Assembly (NCBI RefSeq): GCF_027943255.1
Contig: NC_072896.1
Location: 9,300,001 to 9,364,000 of the forward strand
DNA: 64,000 nt
DNA from: Anastrepha obliqua
Taxonomy: Eukaryota; Arthropoda; Insecta; Diptera; Tephritidae
Direction: 5' to 3'
The notes beneath the pieces are model-generated. The model searched no databases, was not told where the DNA came from, and saw only the letters and a program-made list of their open reading frames with translations. Below, piece by piece: positions 12,591-22,989 of this stretch (positions are counted from its first letter, which is position 1; each line of letters starts with the position of its first letter). The translations under genes were made by a program, and so were the position numbers.

Positions 12591-13925
12591 AGCAATCACG
12601 AATTTGAAATGCACACACTAAATCTCAAGCCCATATCTACATCATTAGGATAGCTAGAATTGTCGCTGAAACTATGATTAACTTATCTCATCTTTCTAAC
12701 TTTTTCCCATTCTTTCGGAGGCGAAGATGTTAAATTTAGATACTTCTGAGAAAAGTTGTTCCTGGATCAAAAATAGTTAAAGGTATTTTTATTGTCCACA
12801 GGCTACCTTTGGTAGTCGCCGTAGCAAAAGGAATTTGAAAGTGAAATGCCTGCAGTGTAATCTGGATTCAAACCTTAACCAGGAATTCGCAACAAGAAAG
12901 TGAAAGAATTTTTTTTTTCAAACAGCGGCCGGAGGTTTGCCACTATCAACTGAATCTTGTAAATAAAGAGATAAACGGCGAAGTCCCCATTTAGTAGAAT
13001 TTGTATGGAAGTCTACGCAGAAGAGGCCAAAAACTGAGCATGAAACGCTACTATTCGCTTTTGAATGAAGTTAAGGGCGCCAGGAGTGAATGAAGATAAC
13101 CCGCAACTGAGAAGGAAATAAAGACCTGAAAAGACCCTTCTTCGTAACTACGTCTTTGCACACACCCACACACACGCACCATATACTTTCATTACAGCAC
13201 CACATGCATTTAGCACAAAAGATTACACCCCCAAAAGATTAAAAAATAATTTCCCAAAGTGCTCATCACCTGCTGCTTTTGAAAAGTTCCAAACAATGCG
13301 CTAATAAATTTAATTTAAGACCTCTGCCATTTAACGAAGCCAAATACATCAAAATGCATGAATTCAAATAATAACACTTTCGCACACACACACATTCACA
13401 CATGCATTGAGTTTATTAATTAAGCGCTACTTTTACATGCGATTTTCACATAATTAATCATTTTAAAAATATCACCCGCCAACGCAAATTACGGAAATGC
13501 TGACATAAGCGATTGTTGTTGTAGAGCAAACGAATGAATAGCGCGAAAGCGTCAACCAAAAAACAAGAAAAGTACACAACGAGGAAAGAAATTAAGCAAC
13601 AATAATGAAAAAATACCTCTTTACATATATACACACGATATTACATACAGACACGTCAAAAGCATATCTTCCATTGAAAAGTTTTTTCTAAAAGTTTATA
13701 TGTGCGTGCATCAAACAATTTTCACGTACATAAGTATTTTATCTGCGTATGTAGATTTGCATAAAATAGCACAGCAGGTGTTTGCAAGAAAGTCTATTAG
13801 AGAAATTCATAATATTTAATTATAAATTCATGAAACGGCGCAGAATTAAAAGCTAATAAAAACGTGAGGTGCGGCCCATTTCGCAATTGAACTATTAAAG
13901 ACACATTTCAAAAACTCAACTTTAT
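12591..13925. other. Unannotated AT-rich DNA with short CA tracts
   Basis: No gene recognised. Short (CA)n tracts occur at about 13158-13180 and 13382-13395. A GGAGGTTTGCCA stretch near 12928 may be a tiny SINE scrap. Confidence 0.5.
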
Positions 13926-14010
13926 TTGCTATTGTTGCTGTTGTTTTAGCAGGTTTACAACGCTTTGTCCAGGTAGATGTCCGTCAAAGTTGTGTCATGG
14001 AAGCCATCGA
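13926..14010 (-). mobile_element. Possible non-LTR retrotransposon 3' tail
   Basis: Read on the minus strand, the segment ends CCTGCTAAAACAACAGCAAC followed by AATAGC. This is nearly the same tail as the Jockey-like element at 12558-12580, in the opposite orientation. The sequence before it differs from that family and shows no readable coding remnant. Confidence 0.35.
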
Positions 14011-14725
14011 ACGGTTAGCCCAAGAAAAATGTTTTTTGAACGGAATCAGACCAACAGGAGACTGAAGTTTTATGAGCTGATTTGAATTGGAAGAGGATTA
14101 GTATCGGGCAGAGATTCTTCGTATATTAAACTAATGCTGATAGTTGCGGTCAATTTTTGATAAGTAGGTGCAGTGACCTGCTGCAATGTGAAACTATAGA
14201 CTTAGGCACTCTTTTGTCATGACGTCTTATAATTCGATGTAGCCGGCTGCACGCATCAAAAAATGTGTCGTTACTTTGCTTGAACTGCAAGAGGCACAAT
14301 CGGCCCCCGCGTTCGGCAACGTTTGACATCTGGCTCTCTCCTACTTAAGTGAGCATATATATGTATGTATATCCACATATGTCCATATGTATATAAATTC
14401 ACATATTTGTATTTGCATATGCCTTCTTCCTGTGTGCATGGTAATGAATAATGTAACTTGATCAATTCCATTGCGATTCCATTTACCTCCTTCTATATAT
14501 CCATACAAAATATCTATTGAACAAATAAAATTAAAATTTTCTTTTGAAAAATGCAACCATTTCATCAGTATTTTCTTATGACTTTGTCGCGTTGAACTAT
14601 CGTCAGTAAACCGACTTACAGACAACTTCTTTTTTTTTTTTTGACAGTAAGCTCAGCTTTAATAGTCACTTTAATTTAGTCATTTCGAAGTCCTACTCTG
14701 TTCTGGGTTTGGTGCGTCGTAACAT
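14011..14725. other. Unannotated DNA
   Basis: Nothing recognised. Minus-strand open frames at 14271-14625 include simple TATGTATG-like sequence and have no motif. Confidence 0.45.
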
Positions 14726-14729
14726 TGAG

Positions 14730-15660
14730 ATATGGCACGCCCTCGCTGGGTCCCAGCGGTACTTTTTCCATTCATATTCCCGCAAGAGAGGAGTGAGCGA
14801 TGTGCAACATTTGGAGACAGATGGCTCAAAGTTGGATGGAAGAGTGGGTGCGTGAGTATTCTGCGAGGAGCTCCCCATCAAGTGGTATTCCAAGTAGAGG
14901 TAGCCGTAATCAAGGAAGCAGTGCATTGGTTGCTTACTCCTGTAATTACTGCAAAGAACGTAAATATCTACCCCGACAACCAAGTGGCATTTAACGCTTT
15001 GGGCTCGTTGATTGTGCATTCGAAGATAGTCGGAAAATGCCTGACTTCTCCTTAGATTGCATTCGAATACTTCGATAATAGGTTCATTTGATTTCCTGGT
15101 CACTACGTCAAAGAGCGAAACTGCTGAGTTGATGAAGTGGCTACCCAGAGAACCCCGGAGATGGATTTATCACAAAATGAGAGGATTACGGTTCCCTTGA
15201 GAACTTGTGGTCTACTCCTGGAGAGATGGGCCTTGTGACAACTAAGCGAGCGCTGGGCTAGTGCACGAACGCGCAAAGTCGCGATCATGCCAAGTCGCGA
15301 GAGCCTTCTAGACACCGGTAAATCGAGGGTGTTCGATGCTACTTCTAAGGCTAACAAAGCCGCCGCTCTTGTATTTGGTAAATAGCCTTCCGGACATTGT
15401 CCGTTAGGTGTCCAAGCGGTTAGACTTGGGATTGCTTCAAGTTCTTTCCGCAAAAACTGTCTGGAGGATGAGCTGGAATCATCTCAGCAACTTCTTCTCA
15501 GCTGCCTTGCTCTCGTCGGGGAAAGATTTAGACATCTGGGCTCTCACTTCTTTTGCTACATCTGCGGATATTGCGGATTTAAATATCGCAGACCTGATGA
15601 ATGTTACCCGCAGCTTGAAGCGGTTAATACGAACGTAATAAGCCACTGTTGGTTATCGTC
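14730..15660 (+). pseudogene. Non-LTR retrotransposon 3' fragment (family B): RNase H and C-terminus
   Basis: One frame reads ATFGDRWLKVGWKSGCVSIL, a degraded first RNase H block (Asp-Gly-Ser lost to DRWLK). FQVEVAVIKEAVHWLL follows as the Glu block and INIYPDNQVAFNALGS-like residues (NIYPDNQVAFNAL) as the third Asp block. A frame change then gives FPGHYVKERNC with an in-frame stop. Downstream, pieces of the C-terminal motif are readable in two frames, including SGHCPLGVQAVRLGIASSSF near 15390-15450. The long minus-strand open frames at 14693-15103 and 15103-15453 are shadows. The family differs from A, C and D in sequence, and no full domain survives. Confidence 0.7.
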
Positions 15661-15664
15661 TATT

Positions 15665-16045
15665 CCCCTTTTCCCCCTGATAAGATCGTCGATGTACAAA
15701 GAAAAGAGTAGAGGATCAAGAATAGAACCTTTCAGAGCGCCCCTTCTAAATCAGATGATGTCAGTGGGCCACTATAAACAGCTTGTGACCTTTTTTGTTT
15801 GAAAAAGAGGCAATAAACGGTATAGCAAGCCCAAAAAATTTTTCGAGTTTCGACAATAACTGAGTCGAATACCTTTGTGTGGTCAAGTAAGATAAGGAAA
15901 GGGACTTTTCTTCATTAATGGTCCCACGAATATCTTTGATAATGTCAATAATCACAGTTATAGAATTATGTCCTTTTTGAAAACCGAATTGTCGTTTGCA
16001 TAAAGGAGAGTTGTTCGACAGGAAAGCGCGCAACTGTCGTTAGGA
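15665..16045 (-). pseudogene. Reverse transcriptase fragment of a non-LTR element
   Basis: The minus strand encodes QFGFQKGHNSITVIIDIIKD and then SLSLSYLxHTKVFDS-like residues, matching the FGFRxGHSTxxAL...LLDxSKAFD motif of non-LTR reverse transcriptases, with a frameshift inside. Further downstream in other frames are a RSQAVYSG stretch and GSILDPLLFSLYIDDLI, the GxxQGSxLGPLLFxLYIND block. The YADD box is absent because the fragment stops before it. This is a Jockey/CR1-type RT core, distinct from the RTE-like relics elsewhere. It is wedged between the family B relic and a mariner, in opposite orientation to both. Confidence 0.75.
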
Positions 16046-16069
16046 AGATTTGACAATTTCCTTCAAAAG

Positions 16070-16700
16070 AACTCGTGTCGATTGGTGTAAAGAAATGTTG
16101 AAGAAATTCAGCCGCGGTGGTTCAAAGCACGTCTACGACATCGGACAGTTGACTAATCTTGGATCTGTGCGTATGAGCTGGAAACAAAACAGCAATGGAC
16201 GGCATAGATGTTCCAAGACGACTTCAATCCAACAAAAGTTTTTCGCGGAAGAAGCACCTAAATGAAAATGGTCGCCTTCTTCGAAAGTGTTTGCAAAATC
16301 TGGTTATGTCGCAACCATGCCACTCGAGAAACTTAGATCAGTCAATTCTCAGTGGCACGCAACCGTTTGTTTGTCAGAAGTTGTCGGAGAATCAAGCAAA
16401 ACCAACCGCCGAGGACGAATCATCCTTCACCAAGGCAATGCGAGCTTTCACGTATCGGCTCGCACAATCGAATATTTGTGTATTACAGAGATCAAATTAA
16501 TGGGTTATCCACCCTGATTTGTTACCTATTGAATTCTTTTTGTTTCGAAACATCAAAAACAAAATGCGAGGTCAATTTTTTTCGACGCCTGAAGTAGCTG
16601 TTAAAGCTTTTAAACAGCTCGGTTTTGGAGGTATTCACTTCTAAGTGGCAAAGGTGCTTTAAAAATTGATTCAAGCGAGTATAGAAGTGTGTTGAGTAAA
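16070..16700 (+). pseudogene. 5'-truncated mariner transposase relic
   Basis: The relic begins RVDWCKEMLKKFSRGGSKHV, the region just before the first catalytic Asp of mariner transposases. Frameshifts follow. The first Asp motif (TGDESW-like) is unreadable. The second reads IILHQGNASFHVSA, with Gly where Asp belongs. The third region reads DLLPIEFFLFRNIKNKM with Glu in place of the last Asp, followed by FFSTPEVAVKAF. The N-terminal DNA-binding domain is missing. Four overlapping open frames here are pieces of this one gene. It abuts the RT fragment on its left. Confidence 0.85.
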
Positions 16701-17900
16701 ACAAATATTATATACATAAATCGAAATTTGAGACTTTGTATGAAATTCATAAGAAATGGACAAATTTCCATAAACATTTCTAACATTTTAATCAGAATTT
16801 TTAAAAATAATTTGAGTACGCAGTTTTATAGCCTATTAATTTTCTTTATAAGGAAGTGCAAGTTTGAAGTAACTTAAAATTCTCGTTGATTTTTGATAAT
16901 TTTTTTCCCCAATGGTGTTGCGCATTTTTCCCATCAAGCCATTGCACTGGTGAATGCAGCAAAAAAAATTATCTAAAATCAACCAGAACTTTGAGCCACT
17001 TCAACCTTCACCTACTCTATATTATATACATTCACATATATAATTCGCGTTCACAAATTTATGAATAAATTATTTAAAAAATATTTATCTCCATTGACAT
17101 TCATATTTTCAGCAAATCGTGTGCCTTGCAAATGCTAATATTCAATTAAATAACTAAATTCGGATTTAAAAATTATTTTCTCGTATTTGTGTGCAAAACC
17201 AAAACGTTGCTAAAATATACATACATATAAGTGCATATTACCTACGTACTTATATATTTCAGCATTCCCGCAACTGACCAAAACAGCAAAAAAACCAAAC
17301 GATAGCAGTCTTGCATGCATACGCAAGTATTCCTAAATCTACTATTAGGCGGCCAACAACAACGGAAATATGCAAATTATTAACAATATATTTTTAAACA
17401 CAAATCATTAGAGCGAATGCTTTTTTTTTGCTAATTTTCTGTTCAACATTTTTCTAATTAACATCATTTGGCGGCAGCAACAAACTATTATAGCAAAATT
17501 TATCTGTTTTTAAGGCGTTTTATGGTTGTTAATTTCCACTTTTATTTGTCATTCATTTGCCTTTATTAGTTGTTATAATTGTGTTATGCTTCAATTTTAA
17601 AATTTTTTTTTTTATTTTATTAGAATTTAATTGACTTTTTAATGCCTTAAAATTTGGCAAATTATTGCAAAATGTCAAGCTGAACGCGTGGCAAATGTGC
17701 GTCAAGGAATTTCTATAAATATTTGCGTGCTAGTTGCTGGTGGGTGTCTGTCAGTGGCGGTATGAGTGAAAGTAGGTATATTTTTAGGATAAATAAACTT
17801 ATGCCAAAACACAGTTAAGGCTGAAAGTAAGCAAACAATTTGCGTGTTTTAATATATGATTAAAAATTTCCTATCTCTATTCTTTCTACTGAAATCTATC
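16701..17900. other. Unannotated AT-rich DNA
   Basis: Nothing recognised except GAGTACGCAGTTTTATAGCC near 16815, which matches the ends of the inverted-repeat element at 21.4-21.6 kb. Confidence 0.5.
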
Positions 17901-17904
17901 CGGG

Positions 17905-17980
17905 TGTAGTACAATGGTCTCTCGACTGAGTGCCTGGACTTGTCTAACCCCCCACAAATCTAATCTAATCTAATCTAATA
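17905..17980 (+). mobile_element. Short repeat with (AATCT)n tail, copy 1
   Basis: The block runs from GTAGTACAATGGTCTCTCGA through GTGCCTGGACTTGTCTAACC and ends in five AATCT units at about 17956-17980. A second copy with the same internal order and a degraded tail is at 63721-63806. Two copies with a 3' simple-repeat tail suggest the end of a retroelement (SINE or non-LTR), class unknown. Confidence 0.6.
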
Positions 17981-18149
17981 TCCAAAAGTTACTTGACTAA
18001 CAGAAATTCTTATAGATTTTTTGACAAGTGTAAGTGATTTGAAGACAATAGTAAAAGATGAGAACAGGCGGTATTAGAGGTTCCAGAAGAATGCATGCCA
18101 AAACGGTGCTAATTGGGTCGTAGGAACTCAGCTAAAGCTACTGGAAACC

Positions 18150-18455
18150 ACTCTACCCAGCTTACTTTCAAGCTGATTTAGACGCTTCCAAAGCTTTATA
18201 CAAAACTACGTAGATGTTTTCTCTTGTTCACATCTGAAAAATAGCTATTCGTTACTGCATTCTCGTTCCCGTTTGAATAAAATCTTTCTCCCGCCAGCCA
18301 TTTCTTCAAATTGGGCAAAAAACAATAGTCCGAAGCATCCGGGGGAGCCAAGTCTGGGCACTAGAGGGCATGTGAAACAAGTTAGGAGCTTATTTCCATT
18401 ACCTTTGCAACCACAACTGCTGAGGCGTGAGCTGGTGCGTTGTCGTGATGAAAAA
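18150..18455 (-). pseudogene. Mariner transposase C-terminal relic
   Basis: On the minus strand, reading across frameshifts, FHHDNAPAHASAVVVAKV gives the second catalytic Asp motif. CPDLAPPDAS followed by YCFLPNLKKWLAG gives the third Asp region, and an F(Y)SNxNE...AVTNSYFSD-like stretch gives the tail. The N-terminal two thirds are missing. Sequence just upstream (18460-18560) no longer reads as transposase. It belongs to a different mariner lineage from the 16.1, 25.2 and 51.5 kb relics, judged by motif wording. Open frames on both strands here are fragments or shadows. Confidence 0.75.
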
Positions 18456-18785
18456 ACGAAAATCACTCGACTTCCTCGATTCAAACGAATGTCAAACACA
18501 AAAAAATAAACCGATCCGACTGAAATTTGGTGTGTGTTCCTTCAAGAGATGCTTGTAACTAAAGATAACCTCGTTACGTGCCAGTATCATCTCCCTAACT
18601 ATGTACTTAATTTTCCCTAAGACAAACGTTTAATTGTCTATTGTTTGGAAGTTCTAAAGATTTGCCAGGTCATCAACTACCAAGTTGTGAAGATGTAATG
18701 AGATGTTGTTTTTTTTCAAAGAGGGGAACTGGGTGTTGAGTCAGGAGGAAATAGAGAGCCAGTCTTTTCGATAATAGCCGGACAA
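18456..18785. other. Unannotated DNA
   Basis: Contains a CGATCCGACTGAAATTTGG stretch that loosely resembles the flank of the palindrome at 19.8 kb. No coding signal recognised. Confidence 0.4.
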
Positions 18786-18786
18786 C

Positions 18787-19250
18787 TTGCCAAGAAAATC
18801 ATTTGTATTTATAATAAGACATCTTAACTTTGAATTTAGGAAAGATCAAAAGTATTTGCTGGAAATATCAAAGGCAATCCAAAGAGGTACTTGCCCAACG
18901 AAACTTATATTTTGTGATCCTGGTCGAGTCAACCAAGTCTTGAAAACGGGCCAAGGCTACTGTTTGAAACTAATAAACGGGTCTTCGGTAAATATAATCT
19001 CTCCCCCGTTCTAATGAAAGTAACAAATGAAATTCTTACGGAGATTTTATCATCCAACAATGTGTATGAGAATTGCACGTTCTCTAAATATCCATGTTAC
19101 ACACTTGCGGTGGAGCGAATGGTGAAACTCGTTACTGTAGCATCGCATCACGTATACGGAAGTGACGCTCGTGATGGATTCATTCGGTCTACTTTAACAT
19201 CCCGTCAAACTATGCCTCAGTTTGACAACAAAACACAATACTCCCTCTGA
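18787..19250 (+). pseudogene. Remnant of an unclassified repetitive arthropod protein
   Basis: Two overlapping open frames (18787-19014 and 19014-19250) appear to be one broken protein. The first has YLLEISKAIQRGTCPTKL then CDPGRVNQ. The second has SKYPCYTLAVERMVKLVTVA then ARDGFIRSTLTSRQTMPQF. From memory, a PGxxxxSRWLTTANRxLRLY box followed by YPCHTQAVERxVKLVTEAS and DGFIR marks a large family of uncharacterised, multi-copy arthropod proteins, probably mobile-element derived. Between the two conserved blocks the expected SRWLTTAN-like stretch is scrambled by a frameshift near 18940. No enzyme motif is visible, so no function is assigned. Confidence 0.55.
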
Positions 19251-19259
19251 TTTGATATA

Positions 19260-19825
19260 CATGAAATAAATTATTGCTTTAAGTTTAAAAACCGCAGTGG
19301 TTTCTTGAAATACCTTTTATTTTATTATTTTTTTACAATATTACAAAACATGAAAAAAGAACAAAACTAGTTAAAAAATATAAATAAAATAAAAAATAAT
19401 AAAAATTAAAAAATAAAAAACAATTAAACAAAAAAATTTAATTGAAAAAAAAAAACGCAACAAAAGAAAATAAAACAAAAAAATAGGAACCCAAAGTGCA
19501 GCAACCTCCACGTGGTGGGTTCTGAGCTACAAAAATATTTAAAATAAAATTTTCCGCAATAAAAAGTAGGCAAAAAGCTGCACAATCAATAACGTTTTAT
19601 TATTATTTTACAGTGTACAGGTGCTTAATCTTGGATAAATTTATATTTAATTAGCTTATAGTCCTTATTTTTGGTATGAAATGTGCTCCGGAATGTATGT
19701 ATAGAGAAAAAGAAAAATATCCTGAAAAAATAAGATTTTTCAGAATATCAACTGAAATTTAAAAATTTGAGGCCTCTACTGGCGACAGATGATATCGTTC
19801 GATTGGGCTGAAGTTTGGCACACAC
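19260..19825. other. A-rich tract and unannotated DNA
   Basis: 19330-19490 is a long interrupted A-rich run (AAAATAAAAAAT-like). 19780-19830 carries CGTTCGATTGGGCTGAAGTT, probably part of the element that owns the palindrome. Nothing else recognised. Confidence 0.5.
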
Positions 19826-19829
19826 TTTA

Positions 19830-20482
19830 CACAGGCCTGCGAAATTTAACTTTTTTCAGTTTCTAGAATGGCTGTACTTGTTTCTTGTAGTTTTTTATGC
19901 GCTGAAAACGAATCTGACCTTCAAAATGCTCCATCACGTCAGGATTTTTGGTAAATGAAGCCTAAAAGGTCAAAAAATGGCCATTTTTGATAATTTTTTT
20001 TGGGATAGAAAATTTTTTTTTTCAATTTTCGACGAAAAGGTCGCATAGTACAACTCTTTAGCTTTAAAACCCATTTTTTCAAATTATTGTACGATTTTTT
20101 TTTAAAAAGTTATGACATTTTGAAATTAACAGTTTCAGTTACGTATACGTTGGGTATAACGTCTATTGGCGTAACTGAAACTGTTAATTTCAAAATGTCA
20201 TAACTTTTTTTTAAAAAATCGTACAATAATTTAAAAAAATGGGTTTTAAATCTAAAGAGTTGTACTATGCGAGCTTTTCGTCGAAAATTGAAAAAAAAAT
20301 TTTCTATCCCAAAAAAAATTATCAAAAATGGCTAAAATGGCCATTTTTTGACATTTTAGGCTTCATTTACCAAAAATCCTGACCTGATGGAGCATTTTGA
20401 AGGTCAGATTCGTTTTCAGCGCATAAAAAACTACAAGAAACAAGTACAGCCATACTAGAAACTCACCCTCGCAGGACTGTGT
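19830..20482. repeat. Near-perfect 650-bp palindrome (foldback element or hairpin locus)
   Basis: The left arm (about 19858-20143) and right arm (about 20170-20464) are inverted copies of about 290 bp, with a 26-bp loop at 20144-20169. By eye there are fewer than about ten single-base differences and one 9-bp indel. Outside these, a 14-bp pair (CACAGGCCTGCGAA at 19830, inverted near 20469-20482) continues the pairing after a small gap. The minus-strand open frame at 20110-20325 lies across the loop and is an artefact of the symmetry. It could be a foldback/MITE element or a source of long hairpin RNA. Confidence 0.9.
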
Positions 20483-20964
20483 TATTAGTCTAACAGTGCA
20501 ACTTTTCCGCACTATTAGAATTCGATCCTGAAAAAATTTTGTTTCGGCTCACTCTAATGCGGAGCCCTAAAGCCACACAAAGTAGGTTGCTAAAATTGAT
20601 AAAACATTTTGGTAGAGAACTCCAATACAATCGATTTATAATAAGCATTTATTTAAAAATCAGATTGGAGTCCGTGCTGCTTATACGGATCTGTATGCGG
20701 CCTGTTGAGTTATGAGATGAATGAATCTAAAGTAAAGTTTAGCGTCCAAATGCAAAAACTTACAGAAATGATTAATATTTCACATTTTTCCCCCAACTTT
20801 TTTGTGTGTTAAATTTTCGAGACTATTTCATACACCTTTTCTCCTTGATTAATTTTTCTTTTACTATTAAAATTAATTCAGTTTCACATCTCATTCAAGG
20901 CAAAAAAATCACAAATACGCACATACACTTATGTTCAAAATAATAGGTGTGATATAATGAGAAG
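20483..20964. other. Unannotated DNA
   Basis: Nothing recognised. CTTATGTTCAAAATAATAGG near 20928 resembles a Tc1-like terminus without a visible partner. Confidence 0.4.
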
Positions 20965-21233
20965 CTTTGAGGCAGAGCGCCTCCTCTATTTGTGGTGTGC
21001 GTCTTGATGTTGTTCCACAAATGGAGAGACCTCCAGTTTCAAGCCGACTCCGAACGGCAATTTTTATTATGAGGAGCTTTTTCATGGTAGAAATACGCTT
21101 GGAAGTTTGCCATTGCCTGGCGAGGCGCAACCGCTATTAGAAAATATATTTTCTTTTATTTGATTCGGAGATTCGAACCTACGCACTCTTGAATGGTAGT
21201 CACTCATCAACCCATTCGTCTACGGTGGCCGCC
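20965..21233 (-). mobile_element. tRNA-derived SINE copy, minus orientation
   Basis: On the minus strand the order is GGCCGCCGTAGACGAATGGG (tRNA-like head, box A region), AGGTTCGAATC (box B), CTAATAGCGGTTG, GGCAATGGCAAAC, CATGAAAAAGCTCC, CGTTCGGAGTCGGCTTGAAA, then ACAACATCAAGACGCACACC. All blocks match the reference copy at 57355-57672. The tail end is truncated or diverged. The minus-strand open frame at 20909-21130 is part of the SINE, not a gene. Confidence 0.85.
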
Positions 21234-21420
21234 ACACTTGCCTTGACACTTGCTTGCTTTCATTTAAATTTGACCAATTTCTTATATAAATACAGTTCAT
21301 TTTACAACCGAGATCATATACTCGTAAATCAAGATTTCAGATTTCGTGAAAAATTAAAAAACAAAAAAAAAAAAAAATTTCAAAAGCTTTCCCCACTTTT
21401 TATTTTGATTAAAAAAAAAT

Positions 21421-21625
21421 TTAGATACACAGTTTTATAGTCCATTTAACTCCACAAAAACGATTTACGGTTTAGTTATATGGAAAAAAAGTTACCAACT
21501 CCGTCTGCAAGAAAACAAGAAAACAAAAAAAAAATTCAAAAATCAATGCAATTTTTTTGTATGACTGATGAATTTTTTAAACTAGAACTAAATGCATAAT
21601 AAAACTGCGTACTCAAAATAACAAC
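21421..21625. mobile_element. MITE-like inverted-repeat element
   Basis: CACAGTTTTATAGTCCATTT near 21429 and the reverse complement of the stretch ending ACTGCGTACTCAAAAT near 21620 (which reads CGCAGTTTTATTATGCATTT) form imperfect inverted ends about 200 bp apart. A third copy of the end sequence (GAGTACGCAGTTTTATAG) is at about 16815. No coding capacity. Confidence 0.45.
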
Positions 21626-22985
21626 AAAAAAATAAATATTCCAAAAAAAAATTTAAATTTTCATACAAATTTGAAAATTGCAAAAAAATTTATTTTGTTT
21701 TTTTTTTCATTTCCAGCAAGTTTCAAACTTTTATTTCTAAGATTCTGGTCACCAATTTTTATAAAAAATAATTTAAAATTAAAAAAAAAAATGATTGCCA
21801 AACTTTACCAATATTACACACTGTGTTTATTTTAGGCACAAGTGTACATATCTTCTATTAGCCAAATTTTGCAAAGTTGCTGCTATTTGTGAGTATATTA
21901 AATTTTGACACGCACTGTATTTATTTATGTAAATGCAAACGTGTTCGAGGAATGTGTCGGCTATAATTAATTAGACATGCAAATTTTACATTTTATAGCC
22001 ACAAAGCAAAGGCCTAATAATCGGAATTTTAATGAAATAGATTATTGAATGATATTTGAGCGATATATAAACATTTATGCTTGAGCTGCAATGTTATATT
22101 ATGGAAAATACAATACAGTTGAATGCAATGGAGCATGGCATTGATTAGGAGTAAACTTTGTTTAATTAGTTATTCGCATCAATTTAATGGACAAAAAAAC
22201 ATTATATTAAATTTTGCGTTGTTCTTCTGCTACGTAATCAATAATAGCAAACTTATCACTTTTTGTGGAATTGAATTCAAAGCGTTGACGTGGAAGCGAG
22301 TCCTTCGCCTCAAAAAGTAGTATATAAAATATTTCAGTCACTCCTTCACTATATTTGCTGGTTGTGAAGCAAAGGCTTTTTAGGTTAGTAAGTTCCATCA
22401 ATTGGAGTTCTGAACTTCCTCCGGAAACGATATTCATCACTGATAATTCCACCTGTGAGTGCACCTCACCCTTAATAAGCTTGAAGAATCAATCGGTGAA
22501 TTGATAGCCCGGTACATACACCATAAAATGAGGATCAGATGTGCCTTTATGGAATAGCTATTGCATGAAATAGAGTATAAAGACAACTGACGAAGTTACT
22601 AGACCTGACTTAGATTATTCTCAGTTAGGTTTTAATTATCGTGCGATTATGAATAAGTTAGGAGGAACATGCCCAAGAGTCATTCAAAACACATAATCCT
22701 TGGCCGAAATGAAAGCCACGAGATTTCCCAAAATCTGCAACACTTTACGAGTAGAAGACAATCAACAAACTTTTTTGGTGGTGCTCTCTAACTTATATAT
22801 ACAGGTATGTAAGTACATACTTTGAAGCTTGACCAAATACAATTTTCAATACACATCAACGAAATTATCCCTTAAAAATAGTTTTCCCATGACTTATTTG
22901 AGGTATTCAAGTTGAATCTGGAACTGTGGTTTGCTAAGAAATCTATTTGATTATGTGAACTTTAATTGAAATAATTAATTGAAAA
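21626..22985. other. Unannotated DNA with one uncertain open frame
   Basis: A minus-strand open frame at 22207-22464 (85 codons, MHSQVELSVMNIVSGGSS at its start) has an unremarkable, non-repetitive amino acid mix. I recognise no family, and there is no neighbouring exon I can defend. The rest is AT-rich. Confidence 0.35.
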
Positions 22986-22989
22986 TAAT

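Noticed and set aside
14693..15453. Two long minus-strand frames as genes
   Set aside because: The plus strand of the same interval carries RNase H motifs of family B, so these frames are shadows.
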